Of a stretch of 64,000 nt of DNA, positions 18,146-27,395 are shown in pieces. The translations under genes were made by a program, and so were the position numbers. Under the pieces are notes generated by a model that was given only the letters and a program-made list of their open reading frames with translations, did no database searches and was not told where the DNA came from. The stretch's first letter is position 1; each line of letters begins with the position of its first letter. The DNA is from Dyella sp. RRB7 (lineage in GTDB: Bacteria > Pseudomonadota > Gammaproteobacteria > Xanthomonadales > Rhodanobacteraceae), in the NCBI RefSeq assembly GCF_022761115.1, contig NZ_JAKWJS010000001.1, forward strand, positions 248,001-312,000, given 5' to 3'.

Positions 18146-19825
18146 TTAGAACTCGCTCCAGCCGCCCGCCGCGACCGCGACGGGCGGCCGCAGGGCCGGC
18201 GCCTTCGCCATGGCGGGCGCGGCGCGGGCCGTGCGAACGGGCGCAGAGGCTTGTTCCTGCAGGCGGAAGTAACGGACCTGCCGCTGCAGCTCGTCGGCCT
18301 GCTCCTGCATGGCGCGGGCGGCGGCGGCGGCCTCTTCCACCAGCGCGGCGTTCTGCTGGGTCACTTCGTCCATCTGCATCACCGCCCGGTTGACCTGGTC
18401 GATGCCGGAGGACTGCTCCTGGCTGGCCGCGGCGATCTCGGCCACGATATCGGTCACCCGCTTCACGCTGCCGACGATGCCCTCCAGCACCTGGCTGGAT
18501 TCCGCCACCAGTGCCGAGCCGGCCTGCACCTTGTCGACGGTGTCGCCGATCAGCGCCTTGATCTGCTTGGCGGCGCCAGCGCTGCGCTGGGCCAGGCTGC
18601 GCACTTCGCCCGCCACCACCGCGAAGCCGCGGCCTTGTTCGCCGGCACGCGCCGCTTCCACCGCCGCGTTGAGCGCCAGCAGGTTGGTCTGGAAAGCGAT
18701 TTCATCGATCAGGTGCACGATCTCGGTGATCTGGCGGCTGGCCGCCTCGATCTCGCGCATGGCGCCGCTGGTGCGCATGGCCACTTCGCCGCCGCGTTCG
18801 GCCTGGACCCGCGTGCTGCGCGCGAGTTGGTCGGCGTGACCGGCGTGATCGGCACTCTGGCGAACGATGGAGGTCATTTCCTCCATCGACGCGGCGGTTT
18901 CCTCCAGGCTGGAGGCTTGCTCCTGGGTGCGATGCGACAGGTCGTCGTTGCCGCGGGAGATCTGCTGCGCGGCCGAAGACACCGCCTGGGAACCCTGCTG
19001 TACCTCGCGAACGATCTCCACCAGCTTGCTGCGCATGCGCTGCAATGCGTCGAGCATGCTGCCGGGCGCGAACGTGGCGGACGCATCCTTGCCACCCAAA
19101 TCGCCATCGGCGATGCGCGCCGCCATGGCCAGCGCATAGGCCGGCTCGCCGCCGATACTCTGGCGGATGCTGTGCATCGACTGCCATACCACGCCGATCA
19201 CCAGCACGCCCACCAGCAGCGCGCGCAACAGGCTGCCTTCCAGCATCGTGCGGAACTGCGCATCGATATCGACGAAGTACGCGCCGGCGCCCACGTGCAG
19301 GTCCCAGGGCTTGTACCAGGCGGTGTAGGTGATCTTGTGCTCGTTGTCCTTGGAGCCCGGCATCGGCCAGATGTATTCGGTGGCACCATGGCCGTCCTTG
19401 CGGTCGGACGCCATCATCTGCTGGTAGAAGTGCTTGCCGGTGACGTCCGCGTCGTTCTCGATGTTGGTGCCGACACGCTTGGGCATGATCGGGTGCATGC
19501 GCATGACGTAGTTGGAGTCGAACACGAACACATAACCGTTGCCGTCGTTCCAGCGCAGCGCGGACAGTTCCTTCAAGGCGCGCTTCAGCGCCTCCTCGTC
19601 GCTGAACTCGCCCGCCGCGGCGCGCGCGTGGTAACTGTCCAGCAAGGCCGTGGCCGTGCTCACCTCGTCACCCAATGCGCGCGTACGTGCCTCCATCTGC
19701 AGGCGGCGGCTGTCCATCGCGGAAATGACGGTAAGCGCCACCAACCCGGCCACCACGAAGGCGATGACCAGCCATACCTTGGCCGAGAGACCGAGGCGAT
19801 CGATACATGTCAGTGGGGACTTCAT
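18146..19825 (-). CDS. Methyl-accepting chemotaxis protein with single Cache sensor
   Basis: 559 residues: TM1 ([18 protein letters not shown]), a periplasmic sCache_2-type domain ([22 protein letters not shown], then [32 protein letters not shown]), TM2 ([17 protein letters not shown]), HAMP-like region and signalling domain with the standard tip [23 protein letters not shown]. It ends WSEF, a CheR-docking type pentapeptide. sCache_2 receptors usually bind small organic acids; the actual ligand is unknown. The start is set at [10 protein letters not shown]; the ribosome site is weak. Confidence 0.92.
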   Translation of the reverse strand: MKSPLTCIDRLGLSAKVWLVIAFVVAGLVALTVISAMDSRRLQMEARTRALGDEVSTATALLDSYHARAAAGEFSDEEALKRALKELSALRWNDGNGYVFVFDSNYVMRMHPIMPKRVGTNIENDADVTGKHFYQQMMASDRKDGHGATEYIWPMPGSKDNEHKITYTAWYKPWDLHVGAGAYFVDIDAQFRTMLEGSLLRALLVGVLVIGVVWQSMHSIRQSIGGEPAYALAMAARIADGDLGGKDASATFAPGSMLDALQRMRSKLVEIVREVQQGSQAVSSAAQQISRGNDDLSHRTQEQASSLEETAASMEEMTSIVRQSADHAGHADQLARSTRVQAERGGEVAMRTSGAMREIEAASRQITEIVHLIDEIAFQTNLLALNAAVEAARAGEQGRGFAVVAGEVRSLAQRSAGAAKQIKALIGDTVDKVQAGSALVAESSQVLEGIVGSVKRVTDIVAEIAAASQEQSSGIDQVNRAVMQMDEVTQQNAALVEEAAAAARAMQEQADELQRQVRYFRLQEQASAPVRTARAAPAMAKAPALRPPVAVAAGGWSEF

Positions 19826-19995
19826 GAGAGGAGGACCTTCAGAATGAAAGAGGGCGGGGGTGCGATGGCCCGGATTCATTCCCTGCACTGCTCGACACCG
19901 GCCCGCAGGCCAGCGACCGCGGCTTCCTGTCGCGGCTGATGGTGATGCTGTTGGGCATGCGGCGCCCCGTTGCCTCGCCGCTGCCGGGGCCTGGA

Positions 19996-21984
19996 TCAGG
20001 CTGCCTTGCGCCGGCCCTGCAGGCGCACGAGGCCCGCTATATCCACGATCAGCGCCACCGAACCGTCGGCCAGGATGGTGGCGCCCGACACGCCCTGCAC
20101 GCGGCGGTAGTTGGCCTCCAGCGATTTCACCACCGCCTGCTGCTGGCCGATCAGGCCATCGACGAACAGGCCCACGCGGCTGCCGTCGCCTTCCACCACC
20201 ACCATCAGGCCCTGCTCGATGGCGTGCACCGCATGGGCACAGCCGAACGCTTCGTGCAGGCGGACCACCGGCAGGTATTCGTTGCGGAAACGGAACAGCT
20301 CGCCGCCGCCGGCCACGCTGCGTACGGCATCGGCCTTGAGCTGCACCGATTCGACGATGGACACCAGCGGCACGATATAGCGCTCGTCGCCCACCGCGGC
20401 GGTGAGGCCGTCGATGATCGCCAGCGTCAGCGGCAAGGTGATGGTGAACACGCTGCCCTTGCCCTGCGTGCTGCGGATGGTGACCGTGCCGCCCAGGTCG
20501 GCCACGTTGCGGCGGACCACGTCCATGCCCACGCCGCGGCCGGAAAGATCGGTGGTGACGGCCGCCGTCGAAAAGCCCGGCTGGAAGATCAGCTCGGCCA
20601 CGGCGTCGTCGCTCATGCCCTCACCGTTGGCAATCAGGCCGCGCTGCACCGCCTTGGCCACGATGGCATCGCGATTGAGGCCGGCGCCATCGTCGGACAC
20701 TTCCACCACGATGTTGCCGCCACGGTGCGAGGCCTCCAGTTTCAGCGTACCGATGTCGCCCTTGCCGGCGGCGCGGCGCTTGTCCGGCGTTTCCAGGCCA
20801 TGGTCGATGGCGTTGCGCACCAGATGCACCATCGGGTCGCCGATTTTCTCCAGCACCGTCTTGTCCAGCTCGGTCTGCTCGCCGACCAGTTCCAGCTTCA
20901 CCTGCTTGCCGAGCTTCTGGCTGATATCGCGCACCATGCGCGGGAAGCGGTTGAACACCGAGGCGATGGGCAGCATGCGGATGCCCATGACGCTTTCCTG
21001 CAACTCGCGCGTATGGCGGGCCAGCTGCGCCAGGCCCTGTTCGAGCACGGCCAGCCGCGCGGCATCGATATCGCCTTCGCGGAAGGTGTCGAGCATGGAC
21101 TGGGTAATCACCAGCTCGCCCACCAGGTTGATCAGTCCGTCGATCTTGTCGATCGACACGCGCACCGAGCTGGATTCGGCACTGCTATCGCGCTGCGTGC
21201 GCGCCGCCCCGGCATCGGCGACGGCGGCGACCGGCGCCGTCACGGCCGGCGCGGGCGCGGGTGCCGCCGCGGCCACCACGTGCCTGGCCTCGATGACCAG
21301 GTCGCACTCGTCCTCGACCCAGTCGAACACGGCGGCGATATCCGCCCGCTTCGCCGGCCCCTTCAGTTCGATGGTCCAGCCGAGATGGCATTCGGAAGGT
21401 TCCAGCGCCGCCAGCGTGGCCGGCAGCCGGTCGAACTCGGGCGTGACGCTCAGCTCGCCCAGCCCGGCCAGTTCACGGATCAGGCGCAGCGGCTCGTTGC
21501 CGCCGGCCAGCATGCCCGGATGGGGACGGAAGCGAACCGTCCAGGCGTCGGCATGGTCCTCGGACCGGCGCGCCTGCAGGTCATTGGCGGCGACGCCGCG
21601 GCCCATCGCCAGGGCCAGCTCGTTGCGCAGCCCTTCCGCCACCGCGTCATTGAGCGGCTCGCCGGCCTGGGCCCGCGCAAACATGCCGCGCAGGCAGTCC
21701 ACCGTGCGCAGCAGCAGTTCGATGATGGCGCCGTCGATGGCGCGCTTGCCGCTGCGCACCTCGTCCAGCAGCGACTCCGCCTCGTGGGTGAACGAGGACA
21801 TCTCCGGAAACCCGAAGGTGGCCGCGCCGCCCTTGATCGAGTGCGCCGCGCGGAAAATGGTATGCACCAGCTCCGCGTCACCGCCGTCATCCAGCGCAAG
21901 CAGCGACGATTCCATCGTATCGAGTCCTTCCAGACTCTCCTCGATGAATACCTGTTGGAACTGCGCCAGACCGGCCTTGCTCAT
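19996..21984 (-). CDS. cheA: Chemotaxis histidine kinase CheA (second system)
   Basis: 662 residues. P1 HPt with phospho-His in [16 protein letters not shown]; a P2-like region (~residues 150-235); P3 dimerisation ([22 protein letters not shown]); P4 ATPase with N-box [14 protein letters not shown]1 DDGAGLN, F-box and G2 [12 protein letters not shown]5 CheW-like C terminus. It transfers phosphate to CheY and CheB. Same operon as cheY (22.1 kb) and a STAS gene. Confidence 0.95.
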   Translation of the reverse strand: MSKAGLAQFQQVFIEESLEGLDTMESSLLALDDGGDAELVHTIFRAAHSIKGGAATFGFPEMSSFTHEAESLLDEVRSGKRAIDGAIIELLLRTVDCLRGMFARAQAGEPLNDAVAEGLRNELALAMGRGVAANDLQARRSEDHADAWTVRFRPHPGMLAGGNEPLRLIRELAGLGELSVTPEFDRLPATLAALEPSECHLGWTIELKGPAKRADIAAVFDWVEDECDLVIEARHVVAAAAPAPAPAVTAPVAAVADAGAARTQRDSSAESSSVRVSIDKIDGLINLVGELVITQSMLDTFREGDIDAARLAVLEQGLAQLARHTRELQESVMGIRMLPIASVFNRFPRMVRDISQKLGKQVKLELVGEQTELDKTVLEKIGDPMVHLVRNAIDHGLETPDKRRAAGKGDIGTLKLEASHRGGNIVVEVSDDGAGLNRDAIVAKAVQRGLIANGEGMSDDAVAELIFQPGFSTAAVTTDLSGRGVGMDVVRRNVADLGGTVTIRSTQGKGSVFTITLPLTLAIIDGLTAAVGDERYIVPLVSIVESVQLKADAVRSVAGGGELFRFRNEYLPVVRLHEAFGCAHAVHAIEQGLMVVVEGDGSRVGLFVDGLIGQQQAVVKSLEANYRRVQGVSGATILADGSVALIVDIAGLVRLQGRRKAA

Positions 21985-22026
21985 GGGAATCTCTACTCTT
22001 CGGGATAGCTTCGCGGTGCCTCACCA

Positions 22027-22111
22027 CCCGTCATCCCTGCGAAAGCAGGGATCCAGCGTCTTTCGTGCGGCGACAAAGGCACTGGATTCCCGCTTCCGCG
22101 GGAATGACGGG
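22027..22111. repeat. Inverted pair of GTCAT-type palindromic elements
   Basis: The left arm (CCCGTCATCCCTGC.. to ..GGGATCCAG, 22027-22056) is repeated inverted at 22082-22111 (CTGGATTCCCGC.. to ..GAATGACGGG), and each arm is itself a hairpin (for example CCCTGC-GAAA-GCAGGG). It sits in the 135-bp gap between cheY and cheA. Related elements are at 27286-27315 and 45181-45329. Confidence 0.8.
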
Positions 22112-22119
22112 CAAGAACA

Positions 22120-22482
22120 TCAGCCGAGCACGCGCTTGACGGTGGCCAGCAACTGCTCGGGATCGAACGGCTTCACCAGCCAGCCGGTGGCGCCGGCTGC
22201 CTTGCCTTCCATCTTTTTGTCGGTATGCGATTCGGTGGTCAGCATCAGGATCGGCACGCCCTTGTATTCGGGCAGCGTGCGCAATTCGCGCACCATGCTG
22301 ATGCCGTCCATCACCGGCATGTTGACGTCGGCCAGCACCAGGTCGTAACGACCGCCGCGCGCCGCGTCGAGCGCCAGCTGGCCGTTCTCGGCTTCGCTCA
22401 CGTCATGACCGGCGCCACGCAGGGTGAAGGCCACCATGCCGCGCATCGAAGCCGAATCGTCCACCGCAAGAATCTTTGCCAT
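22120..22482 (-). CDS. cheY: CheY-type response regulator of the second chemotaxis system
   Basis: 120-residue stand-alone receiver: acid pocket AVDDSASMRG, phospho-Asp in LVLADVNMPVMDG, Thr in MLTTESHTDKK and Lys in WLVKPFDPEQL. It is phosphorylated by the downstream CheA. Whether it binds the FliM switch, acts as a phosphate sink or serves adaptation cannot be told from sequence; a second CheY lies at 33.9 kb next to cheZ. Start set at MAKILAVDD. Confidence 0.92.
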   Translation of the reverse strand: MAKILAVDDSASMRGMVAFTLRGAGHDVSEAENGQLALDAARGGRYDLVLADVNMPVMDGISMVRELRTLPEYKGVPILMLTTESHTDKKMEGKAAGATGWLVKPFDPEQLLATVKRVLG

Positions 22483-22496
22483 CTTCCACCTCAGTT

Positions 22497-22811
22497 TCAG
22501 GCCGGCATGGTTGCCGGCAATTCCAAAGCCTGTGCCAGGCCGAGTACCCCGGCCGCATCGCGTATCGCCGTGCTCACACCCAGCCACGCCGGCAGCTGGC
22601 CGCGCGCCGCCGCTTCGCGACGGAACGCCACCAGCAGCTGCAGCGCCGCGGTATCCACGCGCTCCACGGCGCCGCCGTCGAGCTGCACGGCCGGCGCGTC
22701 GAAGGCGTCGATCAGCTCGGACTTGACGGCGGCCAGCTCGGCCAGACGAAAATCGGCAGGCAGCGCCACTACGCGCGCCTCACTCTTGCGTTGTGCCGTC
22801 TTGCTGCCCAT
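22497..22811 (-). CDS. STAS-domain protein, first gene of chemotaxis operon
   Basis: 104 residues resembling a STAS/MlaB-type domain: ALPADFRLAELAAVKSELIDAF, VQLDGGAVERVDTAALQLLVAF, and a C-terminal helix with GLAQALEL. The usual phosphorylatable serine of anti-sigma antagonists is replaced by Thr-Ala in VDTAALQLL. Its position just before cheY-cheA, with a sigma28-type promoter 40 bp upstream, ties it to chemotaxis. Its role there is unknown. Confidence 0.8.
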   Translation of the reverse strand: MGSKTAQRKSEARVVALPADFRLAELAAVKSELIDAFDAPAVQLDGGAVERVDTAALQLLVAFRREAAARGQLPAWLGVSTAIRDAAGVLGLAQALELPATMPA

Positions 22812-22853
22812 TGCGTCCGTCCTCACTGCGCCCCGCGAGCGTCTTCGGGATGG

Positions 22854-22880
22854 TTATCGGCCAGCCCCACGCTGGCTTTA
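22854..22880 (-). promoter_or_regulatory. Sigma28 promoter of the STAS–cheY–cheA operon
   Basis: Minus strand TAAAG, 14 bases, GCCGATAA: an exact -10 and a -35 core match. Predicted start near 22847, 36 bases before the STAS start codon. It is divergent from another sigma28 site 47 bp away. Confidence 0.85.
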
Positions 22881-22927
22881 GGGCTCCCCACTCCGCCAAA
22901 GCTGTGATGAAACCGGCAAAAAGATCC

Positions 22928-22954
22928 TCAAGTTCCGTGCGCGGCCGCCGATGT
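22928..22954 (+). promoter_or_regulatory. Sigma28-type promoter of the FliK2/FlhX pair
   Basis: Plus strand TCAAG, 14 bases, GCCGATGT. Predicted transcript start near 22961. The -10 element contains the ATG at 22951, so that codon cannot start translation of this transcript; the start is downstream at 23005. Confidence 0.75.
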
Positions 22955-23004
22955 CCAAGGCACGGAGAGGCGCGCGCACGACTCCTCGCCGCAAGGAGCC
23001 ATGC

Positions 23005-24144
23005 TTGATCATTCAACCCACCAGCCTCGCTGCCCTGGCCTGGGCCGGCGCTGCCTCAGGCAGTGCGGCGGAGAGCTGGCGCATCGGCACCGTGCTTGCC
23101 GCGCGTCCGTTGGGGATCAACCAGGACGGCCTGATGGTGCTGCAGATCGGCGCGCTCACGGTGGAAGCCGAGGCGCCCCGCAGCCAGCTGCCGTCGCAAT
23201 TTCAGGTGCGCGTGCTCAGCCTGGGCGCCGAGCCGTTGCTCGAAGTGATCGGCGCGAGCATGCCCGAGCCCGCCATGCAGGTGGCGCTGCGCGAGCGCCT
23301 GCCGCAGCAGAACGGCTATGGCCCGCTGCTGGCCACGCTCGACGCGCTGGCCCAACGCCCGGCCCTGCGCCAGCTGCCGGCCTACCTGCGTCCCGCGCTC
23401 GCCTTGCTGGAACATGGCGTGCGCACGCCCGCCGAGATCACCCGCGGCGAAGGGCTGGAGGAAGCGATCAACCGCAGCGGCCTGTTCCTCGAATCGCAAC
23501 TGGCGCAGGCCCAGGTCGACATGGCCGTGCTGAGCCAGGAAGACTGGAAAGGCGCGCTGCTGCGCCTGGCCAGCCTGCTCGACGACTACCTGCCCGCGCG
23601 CCGTGCGCCATCGGGCGATAGCGAAACACCGCCGCCGCTGCAGCAGCGCGGCCTGCAGGCACAGCCCCGGGTGCAGTTGCCGCCGGAACTGCTCAACGAC
23701 GATATCGACAGCTTGCTCGGCCGCCTGCACGGCGAAGTGCACGCCGCGCTGGCCCGCGTGGAGGTGGCGCAGCTGGAAGCCACCACCGTGCCGGCGTGGA
23801 TGATCGAGATCCCGCTGCAGGGCGAGAACGGACGCGACATCCTGCAACTTCAGTTGCAGCACAACGGCGGGGCCGAAGGCGGCTCGGCGTGGACGCTGGG
23901 CTTCGCGCTGGATCTGCCGGCGCTGGGCCCGATCCACGGCGAACTGCAACTGCGCGACCTGCGCCTGGCGGTTCGACTGTGGGCCGAGCGTGCCGACACC
24001 GTGCGGCGACTGGAGCAACAATTCTCCACTTTGCGAAACCAGCTTTCCGCCAGCGGCCTGATCCTCGACCAGCTGAGCTGCCAGCAGGGCCTGCCGCAAT
24101 CGGCCAGCCCGCATAGCGCCATCCTGCTGAAGACGATGGCATGA
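23005..24144 (+). CDS. FliK-like flagellar hook-length control family protein (second copy)
   Basis: 379 residues. The C-terminal ~110 residues match the FliK C-domain pattern (WMIEIPLQGENGRDILQLQLQHNG, then GPIHGELQLRDLRLAVRLWAERADTVRRL). Start: TTG at 23005 with AAGGAG six bases upstream; the ATG at 22951 lies inside the -10 promoter element and the ATG at 23001 is in another frame. The stop overlaps the next gene by four bases. A separate canonical fliK lies at 45.4 kb. The pairing with a FlhB-C-like gene mirrors Bacillus ylqG-ylqH. Role unproven. Confidence 0.8.
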   Translation: MIIQPTSLAALAWAGAASGSAAESWRIGTVLAARPLGINQDGLMVLQIGALTVEAEAPRSQLPSQFQVRVLSLGAEPLLEVIGASMPEPAMQVALRERLPQQNGYGPLLATLDALAQRPALRQLPAYLRPALALLEHGVRTPAEITRGEGLEEAINRSGLFLESQLAQAQVDMAVLSQEDWKGALLRLASLLDDYLPARRAPSGDSETPPPLQQRGLQAQPRVQLPPELLNDDIDSLLGRLHGEVHAALARVEVAQLEATTVPAWMIEIPLQGENGRDILQLQLQHNGGAEGGSAWTLGFALDLPALGPIHGELQLRDLRLAVRLWAERADTVRRLEQQFSTLRNQLSASGLILDQLSCQQGLPQSASPHSAILLKTMA

Positions 24145-24413
24145 GCACGCCACTGCCCCCCGCCCGCCGCCGCGTCACCCTGCGCCTGTCCGGTGGCCCC
24201 GCCGACGCGGCGCCGCCGGCCAGCCTGCCGCCCGAATCGCTGGAAACCCTGCTGGCACGTGCGCGTGCCCTGGGCATTCCACTGCATCACGACCCGCAGA
24301 TGGCCGCCCTGCTCGCTTCGCTGCGCCTGCGCCAGGATGTGCCCGCGACACTGTATGCGGCGGCAGCGGCGGTACTGGCCAGCATCTACGATGCGGCGGA
24401 AGACCAGCCATAA
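24141..24413 (+). CDS. FlhB C-terminal-domain homologue (FlhX/YlqH-like)
   Basis: 90 residues matching only the last part of FlhB: ALGIPLHHDPQMAALLASLRLRQDVPATLYAAAAAVLASIYDA lines up with the corresponding VPLVEAPPLARAL and EIPASLYVAVAQVLAYVF of the full flhB at 39.7 kb. The autocleavage motif NPTH, present in full FlhB, is absent, as are all transmembrane segments. Four-base overlap with the FliK-like gene implies the two products work together, perhaps as a substrate-specificity-switch accessory. Function not established. Confidence 0.82.
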   Translation: MSTPLPPARRRVTLRLSGGPADAAPPASLPPESLETLLARARALGIPLHHDPQMAALLASLRLRQDVPATLYAAAAAVLASIYDAAEDQP

Positions 24414-24658
24414 GCCTCGCAACCCCATCCGCCACCCGTAAATGGCGGTAAAGACGGCCGCGACCGCGACGCGTTGGGTACGATCCTTGCTTGGCCGTCC
24501 GAAAGAACTTCCCCGCTAGATGAATGCTCGCAGGGAGTATGCTTGCCCGCTTGAAGCGTCGACAGGGGACGCGGCTCCACCGCAACACACAACCGCCCAG
24601 TGGTATGAGGACTTTCCTGCAAGGGAATGCATCACCTCGTGCGGGAGTGCGGTTCGCC

Positions 24659-26848
24659 ATGGCACAGGTTTCCCCGGGGCCCGCGCTCCGGTACCGCGCC
24701 TTCATCAGCTACAGCCACCAGGACAAAGCCTGGGCCGACTGGCTGCACAAGGCGCTGGAAACCTATCGCCTCCCTTCGCGCCTGGTGGGCACGCGGACGG
24801 CTGCCGGCACGGTGCCGCGGCGTCTCGCGCCGATCTTCCGCGATCGTGATGAACTGGCCAGCGCCACCGACCTGGGACGCAAGGTCAACGAAGCGCTGGA
24901 GCAATCGGCAAACCTGATCGTGATCTGCTCGCCGCACTCGGCCGCCTCGCGCTGGGTCAACGAGGAAGTCCGGGCATTCAAACGGCTGGGACGCAGCGAG
25001 CGCGTGTTCTGCCTGGTCGTCGATGGCGAACCCAATGCCAGCGGGTTGCCTGGCCGCGAAGCCGAGGAATGCTTCGTCCCGGCATTACGCTATCGACCCG
25101 GTGCCGACCACGCATTGAGCGACCAAGCCACCGAACCCATCGCCGCCGACGCCCGGCCAGGCAAGGACGGCAAGACCAACGCGAAATTGAAACTGATCGC
25201 CGGCATGCTGGACCTTGCCTACGACAAGCTCAAGCAGCGCGAGCAACAACGACGCCAGCGGCGGATGGCGGCGATTACCGCCCTGGCCGTGCTGGTCACG
25301 GCCATCACCACCACGCTCGCCGTGATGGCCTTGCGCGCCCAGCGCATCGCCGAATACGAACGCAGCCAGGCCGAAGACCTGATCGGCTTCATGCTGGGCC
25401 ATCTGCATACCAAGCTGGAAGCCGCCAACCGGCTGGATATTCTCGATGACGTCGCCGGCAAGGCGATGGACTATTTCAGCGCGCTGGACGAGTCGGAGGT
25501 CACCGACGACTCGCTCGCGCAACGCGCCAAGGCGCTGCAGCTGATCGGCCGCGTGCGCGAAGAGCAAGGGAAACTGGACGACGCCACGCACGCCTTCAAC
25601 GATGCAAGTCAATTGATGAAACCCTTGGTGGCCCGCCAGCCACACAACGCCGCATGGCAGATCGCGCTCGCCGACAGCTACTCGTGGCTGGGCATGGTCG
25701 CCTGGGATCGCGGCGACATGCCATCGGCGCTCGGCCGGTTCCGCCTGGCCGCGCCGCTGGTCGAAGACGTCGTGCAGCGGCATCCGGAGAATCTGGACTG
25801 GTTCAAGCATCTGGGCTGGCTGCACAACAACCTTGGCCACGTGCTCGAAGCGGACGCGCAACTACCGGCGGCGCGCCAGGAGTACAAGGTCGTACTGGGC
25901 ATCTACCGGACGCTGGTGCGACGCGAACCCACCGACCGGCGCTATCGCTCGGAGCTTGGGCATGCCTATGGCAACCTGGCCGGCATCACCTATGCGCTGG
26001 GCGCGCTGACCGACGCACAAGACTACGCATCAAGGGCACTGGCGATTTGGCAGTCGCTGGCGCAACAGGACCCGACCGACATGTCGGTGCAAATGTACCT
26101 GGCCCGCGCCACCGCCATGCAGGGCAAGGTCTTGCAGGCCCGCGGCGATGCCGCTGCAGCCACCGCCGCGTTCGATGCCGCCCTCGGCATCGGCAAGCAT
26201 TTGCTCGCGGTCAATCCGACCAGCACGGAAAGCATCAGCGACATCGCCAGCTACAGCCGCTCGCTGGCTCACCAGCGCCGACTCGACGGCGATCCTTCGC
26301 ACGCGGAACAACTACTGCGCGAGGCCACCGCGTACTACACCCAGCTCGCGACCAGGGAGCCCGATGAACCGGCCTGGCAGACCAACCTGGCGGCCACCGA
26401 TATCGAGTCCGCACATCTTTCATGGCAAGCCGGCGACCTCGCCGCAGCCACGCGCGGCGCCGACGCCGCGCAGTCGCTGCTCGTCAGCGTGCTGAAGAAA
26501 CACGCCGACTATGCGCGCGCGCTGCCACTGCTGGCGGAAAGCCGTGTCCTGCTTGGGCAACTGCAGGCCGCCAGCGGCGACCTGTCGGCGGCGGCGCAAA
26601 GCTGGGGCGCCGCGCTGCAGGCGCTCCAATCCGGCACGGGATCGTCCCTGGATCCGCAGCCGGCCCTGCTGGAACCCCACGCGGAAGCACTGTGCCTGCT
26701 TGGCCGGACTGCCGAAGGCGAGCCCGTTGCGGCCACTCTCGCCGGACTCGGTGACCGCGATGCGCAATATCTGCGGACCATCGCCGCCACCCCATGCCAC
26801 GCATCGCCCGCCACCGCCCCAAGCCCAACGTCCACGCCATCGAACTGA
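24659..26848 (+). CDS. TIR-domain membrane protein with TPR repeats
   Basis: 729 residues. The TIR domain (residues ~12-150) opens YRAFISYSHQDKAWADWL; PIFRDRDELASATDLG is the BB-loop region; the putative catalytic Glu is in SRWVNEEVRAF (residues 97-105). A basic stretch and one transmembrane helix (AAITALAVLVTAITTTLAVMAL, ~203-225) precede ~450 residues of TPR-like helical repeats (for example AWQIALADSYSWLGMVAWDRGDMPSALGRFR). This layout puts the TIR domain inside and the TPRs outside the membrane. TIR domains can be NAD-cleaving enzymes or scaffolds; which applies here is open. In-frame upstream ATGs at 24605 and before are possible starts. Confidence 0.85.
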   Translation: MAQVSPGPALRYRAFISYSHQDKAWADWLHKALETYRLPSRLVGTRTAAGTVPRRLAPIFRDRDELASATDLGRKVNEALEQSANLIVICSPHSAASRWVNEEVRAFKRLGRSERVFCLVVDGEPNASGLPGREAEECFVPALRYRPGADHALSDQATEPIAADARPGKDGKTNAKLKLIAGMLDLAYDKLKQREQQRRQRRMAAITALAVLVTAITTTLAVMALRAQRIAEYERSQAEDLIGFMLGHLHTKLEAANRLDILDDVAGKAMDYFSALDESEVTDDSLAQRAKALQLIGRVREEQGKLDDATHAFNDASQLMKPLVARQPHNAAWQIALADSYSWLGMVAWDRGDMPSALGRFRLAAPLVEDVVQRHPENLDWFKHLGWLHNNLGHVLEADAQLPAARQEYKVVLGIYRTLVRREPTDRRYRSELGHAYGNLAGITYALGALTDAQDYASRALAIWQSLAQQDPTDMSVQMYLARATAMQGKVLQARGDAAAATAAFDAALGIGKHLLAVNPTSTESISDIASYSRSLAHQRRLDGDPSHAEQLLREATAYYTQLATREPDEPAWQTNLAATDIESAHLSWQAGDLAAATRGADAAQSLLVSVLKKHADYARALPLLAESRVLLGQLQAASGDLSAAAQSWGAALQALQSGTGSSLDPQPALLEPHAEALCLLGRTAEGEPVAATLAGLGDRDAQYLRTIAATPCHASPATAPSPTSTPSN

Positions 26849-26905
26849 CGCTGTCCCGAACGCGCCCATCCCGGACGCGCCTGCAACCACCGCGAGGAGA
26901 ACACC

Positions 26906-27277
26906 ATGGTCGGCGACACCACCCTGTCCATCACCGTTACCGTCAGCGGCAGCCCCGGCAATTATTCGGTTTCGGTATCGCCCAACAAATTGAATGTGGA
27001 TAGCGACGGCACCTTCGACATCGTATGGCAAGCCGGTAGCGGCGTCGCCTTTACTTTCGATGCCACCACGCCCATCGCGTTCACCGGCAACCACACGCCG
27101 CTGACCACGCCGACCTACGACTCAAGCAACAACACCGCCACCTGCACCGATACGGTGAGTGCCGATGGAACCTATCCCTATGTCATCAATCTCTGGGTGG
27201 GTGGCGTGAAGATCACTTGGCCGTCTGTCACGCATGTTGGCAATGGAGACCCTGAAATTCATAACCATCCCGATTGA
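26906..27277 (+). CDS. Small beta-rich protein, possible DP-EP family, partner of the TIR–TPR gene
   Basis: 123 residues with no signal peptide, rich in Thr/Ser/Val and strand-forming segments (TTLSITVTVSGSPGNYSVSVSP, GTFDIVWQAGSGVAFTF, GTYPYVINLWVGGVKITWPSV), suggesting an Ig-like sandwich. The end GNGDPEIHNHPD fits the short D-P-E signature of proteins annotated DP-EP (from memory, tentative). AGGAG lies seven bases before the ATG. It follows the TIR gene by 57 bp in the same direction. Confidence 0.7.
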   Translation: MVGDTTLSITVTVSGSPGNYSVSVSPNKLNVDSDGTFDIVWQAGSGVAFTFDATTPIAFTGNHTPLTTPTYDSSNNTATCTDTVSADGTYPYVINLWVGGVKITWPSVTHVGNGDPEIHNHPD

Positions 27278-27285
27278 GGGACATA

Positions 27286-27315
27286 TCGTCATTCCTGCGC
27301 AAGCAGGGATGACGA
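27286..27315. repeat. GTCAT-type palindromic element, single
   Basis: TCGTCATTCCTGC, loop GCAA, GCAGGGATGACGA: a 13-bp stem with one G-T pair, 8 bp after the small beta-rich gene. Same family as the elements at 22.03 and 45.2 kb. It may double as a transcript end. Confidence 0.8.
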
Positions 27316-27395
27316 ACTAAGAAAGCGCCTCGCGCTGATCCAGCCCTCGCAAGAATGACAAGCCAAGCGATCTCGCTTTCGAGCCTCCCGAAGCC

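Noticed and set aside
19865-19985. A 39-codon frame between cheA and the Cache receptor
   Set aside because: No ribosome site, no overlap with neighbours, composition like random GC-rich sequence.
15820-21984. Long plus-strand frames (417-689 codons) opposite the receptor and cheA genes
   Set aside because: Shadows of clearly conserved minus-strand genes with no recognisable product.
22951-22953. ATG as start of the FliK-like gene
   Set aside because: It is part of the sigma28 -10 element (GCCGATGT), so it would precede the transcript start; the TTG at 23005 has a good ribosome site.
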